Shown one piece after another: positions 5,398 through 5,787 of a stretch of DNA of 5,787 nt. Within the stretch, counting starts at the first letter, position 1. Every line of letters starts with the position of its first letter. A program made the translations under genes and the position numbers. The DNA comes from Campylobacterota bacterium (GTDB lineage Bacteria > Campylobacterota > Campylobacteria > Campylobacterales > Sulfurovaceae): NCBI GenBank assembly GCA_013153825.1, contig JAADDP010000049.1:1-5787 (forward strand), in the 5' to 3' direction. Below the pieces are notes generated by a model, which made no database searches, was not told the origin of the DNA, and saw only the letters and a program-made list of their open reading frames with translations.

Positions 5398-5787
5398 TCT
5401 CTCTTAAAGTTTACCCCTATATTGAACATAAATCTAAAAGATGGTCTGTAGCTGTTCTCCTCCCTCCACAATATAGATGGGTTTAGCTCATAGTAGAGCC
5501 ACCTCTTATGGAGTGGGGCTCTATATCCAAAATATAGTTGTGGGTAGTCGAAGTAGTATTTATACTCTTCAAAGTTTGATTTTAGTAGTAATCCTACTGT
5601 CATCTCTTTATTATATAATATATTTTTTGTTATAGATATGCTATTTGCCATATTACTAATATTACTTCCACTTTTATATTTAATAAAATTTCTAAAAAGA
5701 AGGTAACTATTATCTGATAATGGCTCTATCTTACTTAATGTAACTGTATTTCTATATTTTCCATCGGAATATAATCTAAATCTATTT
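5394..5787 (-). CDS. Probable outer-membrane beta-barrel protein, C-terminal part (5' end outside window)
   Basis: An open minus-strand frame runs from the window edge to TAA at 5396-5394, giving 130 visible residues. The ATG at 5651-5649 is internal: the frame is open for another 45 codons upstream, the protein character is the same on both sides, and no clear ribosome binding site precedes it. The sequence alternates polar and hydrophobic/aromatic residues, as in beta-strands of porin-like barrels (for example [39 protein letters not shown]), with charged turns between. It closes with an amphipathic strand followed by KRD, not the classical terminal Phe. I recognise the look of a conserved hypothetical outer-membrane protein but cannot name a family. 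It converges on yebC, overlapping it by 4 bases. Confidence 0.7.
   Translation of the reverse strand, partial: NRFRLYSDGKYRNTVTLSKIEPLSDNSYLLFRNFIKYKSGSNISNMANSISITKNILYNKEMTVGLLLKSNFEEYKYYFDYPQLYFGYRAPLHKRWLYYELNPSILWREENSYRPSFRFMFNIGVNFKRD

Overview
The window looks like chromosomal DNA from a member of the Campylobacterota (the former Epsilonproteobacteria); I cannot name the genus. The best evidence is the YebC protein, whose N-terminus ([16 protein letters not shown]) and central DNPTRTVAN segment match the Campylobacter-type form of that family as I remember it. Low G+C, arginine encoded almost only by AGA/AGG, and compact packing agree. Every gene identified is of an ordinary bacterial kind. 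I see no mobile element, CRISPR array, phage gene, tRNA or rRNA, and no obvious new multi-gene system.

Layout from left to right. (1) 1-1070, minus strand: a surface lipoprotein with two bacterial Ig-like (DUF5011-type) domains followed by leucine-rich repeats, cut off at its C-terminal end by the window edge. (2) 1071-1209: a very AT-rich divergent promoter region. (3) 1210-2061, plus strand: a short, signal-peptide-less, divergent ApbE-family protein that lacks two active-site signatures. (4) 4155-2045, minus strand: a two-gene operon, threonine ammonia-lyase (ilvA, medium form with one ACT domain) then a short Ppx/GppA-type phosphatase, joined by a 4-base overlap. (5) 4156-4208: a second divergent promoter region, with a perfect extended -10 box facing ilvA. 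(6) 4209-5397, plus strand: a two-gene operon, a YccU-like CoA-binding-fold protein and YebC. (7) 5787-5394, minus strand: the C-terminal part of a probable outer-membrane beta-barrel protein, cut at its N-terminal end by the window edge.

The genes do not form one pathway. ilvA makes 2-oxobutanoate for isoleucine synthesis, and its partner belongs to the polyphosphate/(p)ppGpp phosphatase family. YebC is linked to translation or transcriptional control. The packing is extreme: both convergent gene pairs overlap at their 3' ends (17 and 4 bases) and leave no room for ordinary hairpin terminators. Three of the six visible gene starts are not ATG (TTG, TTG, GTG).

The most striking signal is compositional. 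GATC occurs once in 5787 bases, and synonymous codons are chosen so as to avoid it. CpG is also several-fold depleted, with no CCGG, GCGC or ACGT at all. This suggests selection by a restriction-modification or methylation system encoded elsewhere.
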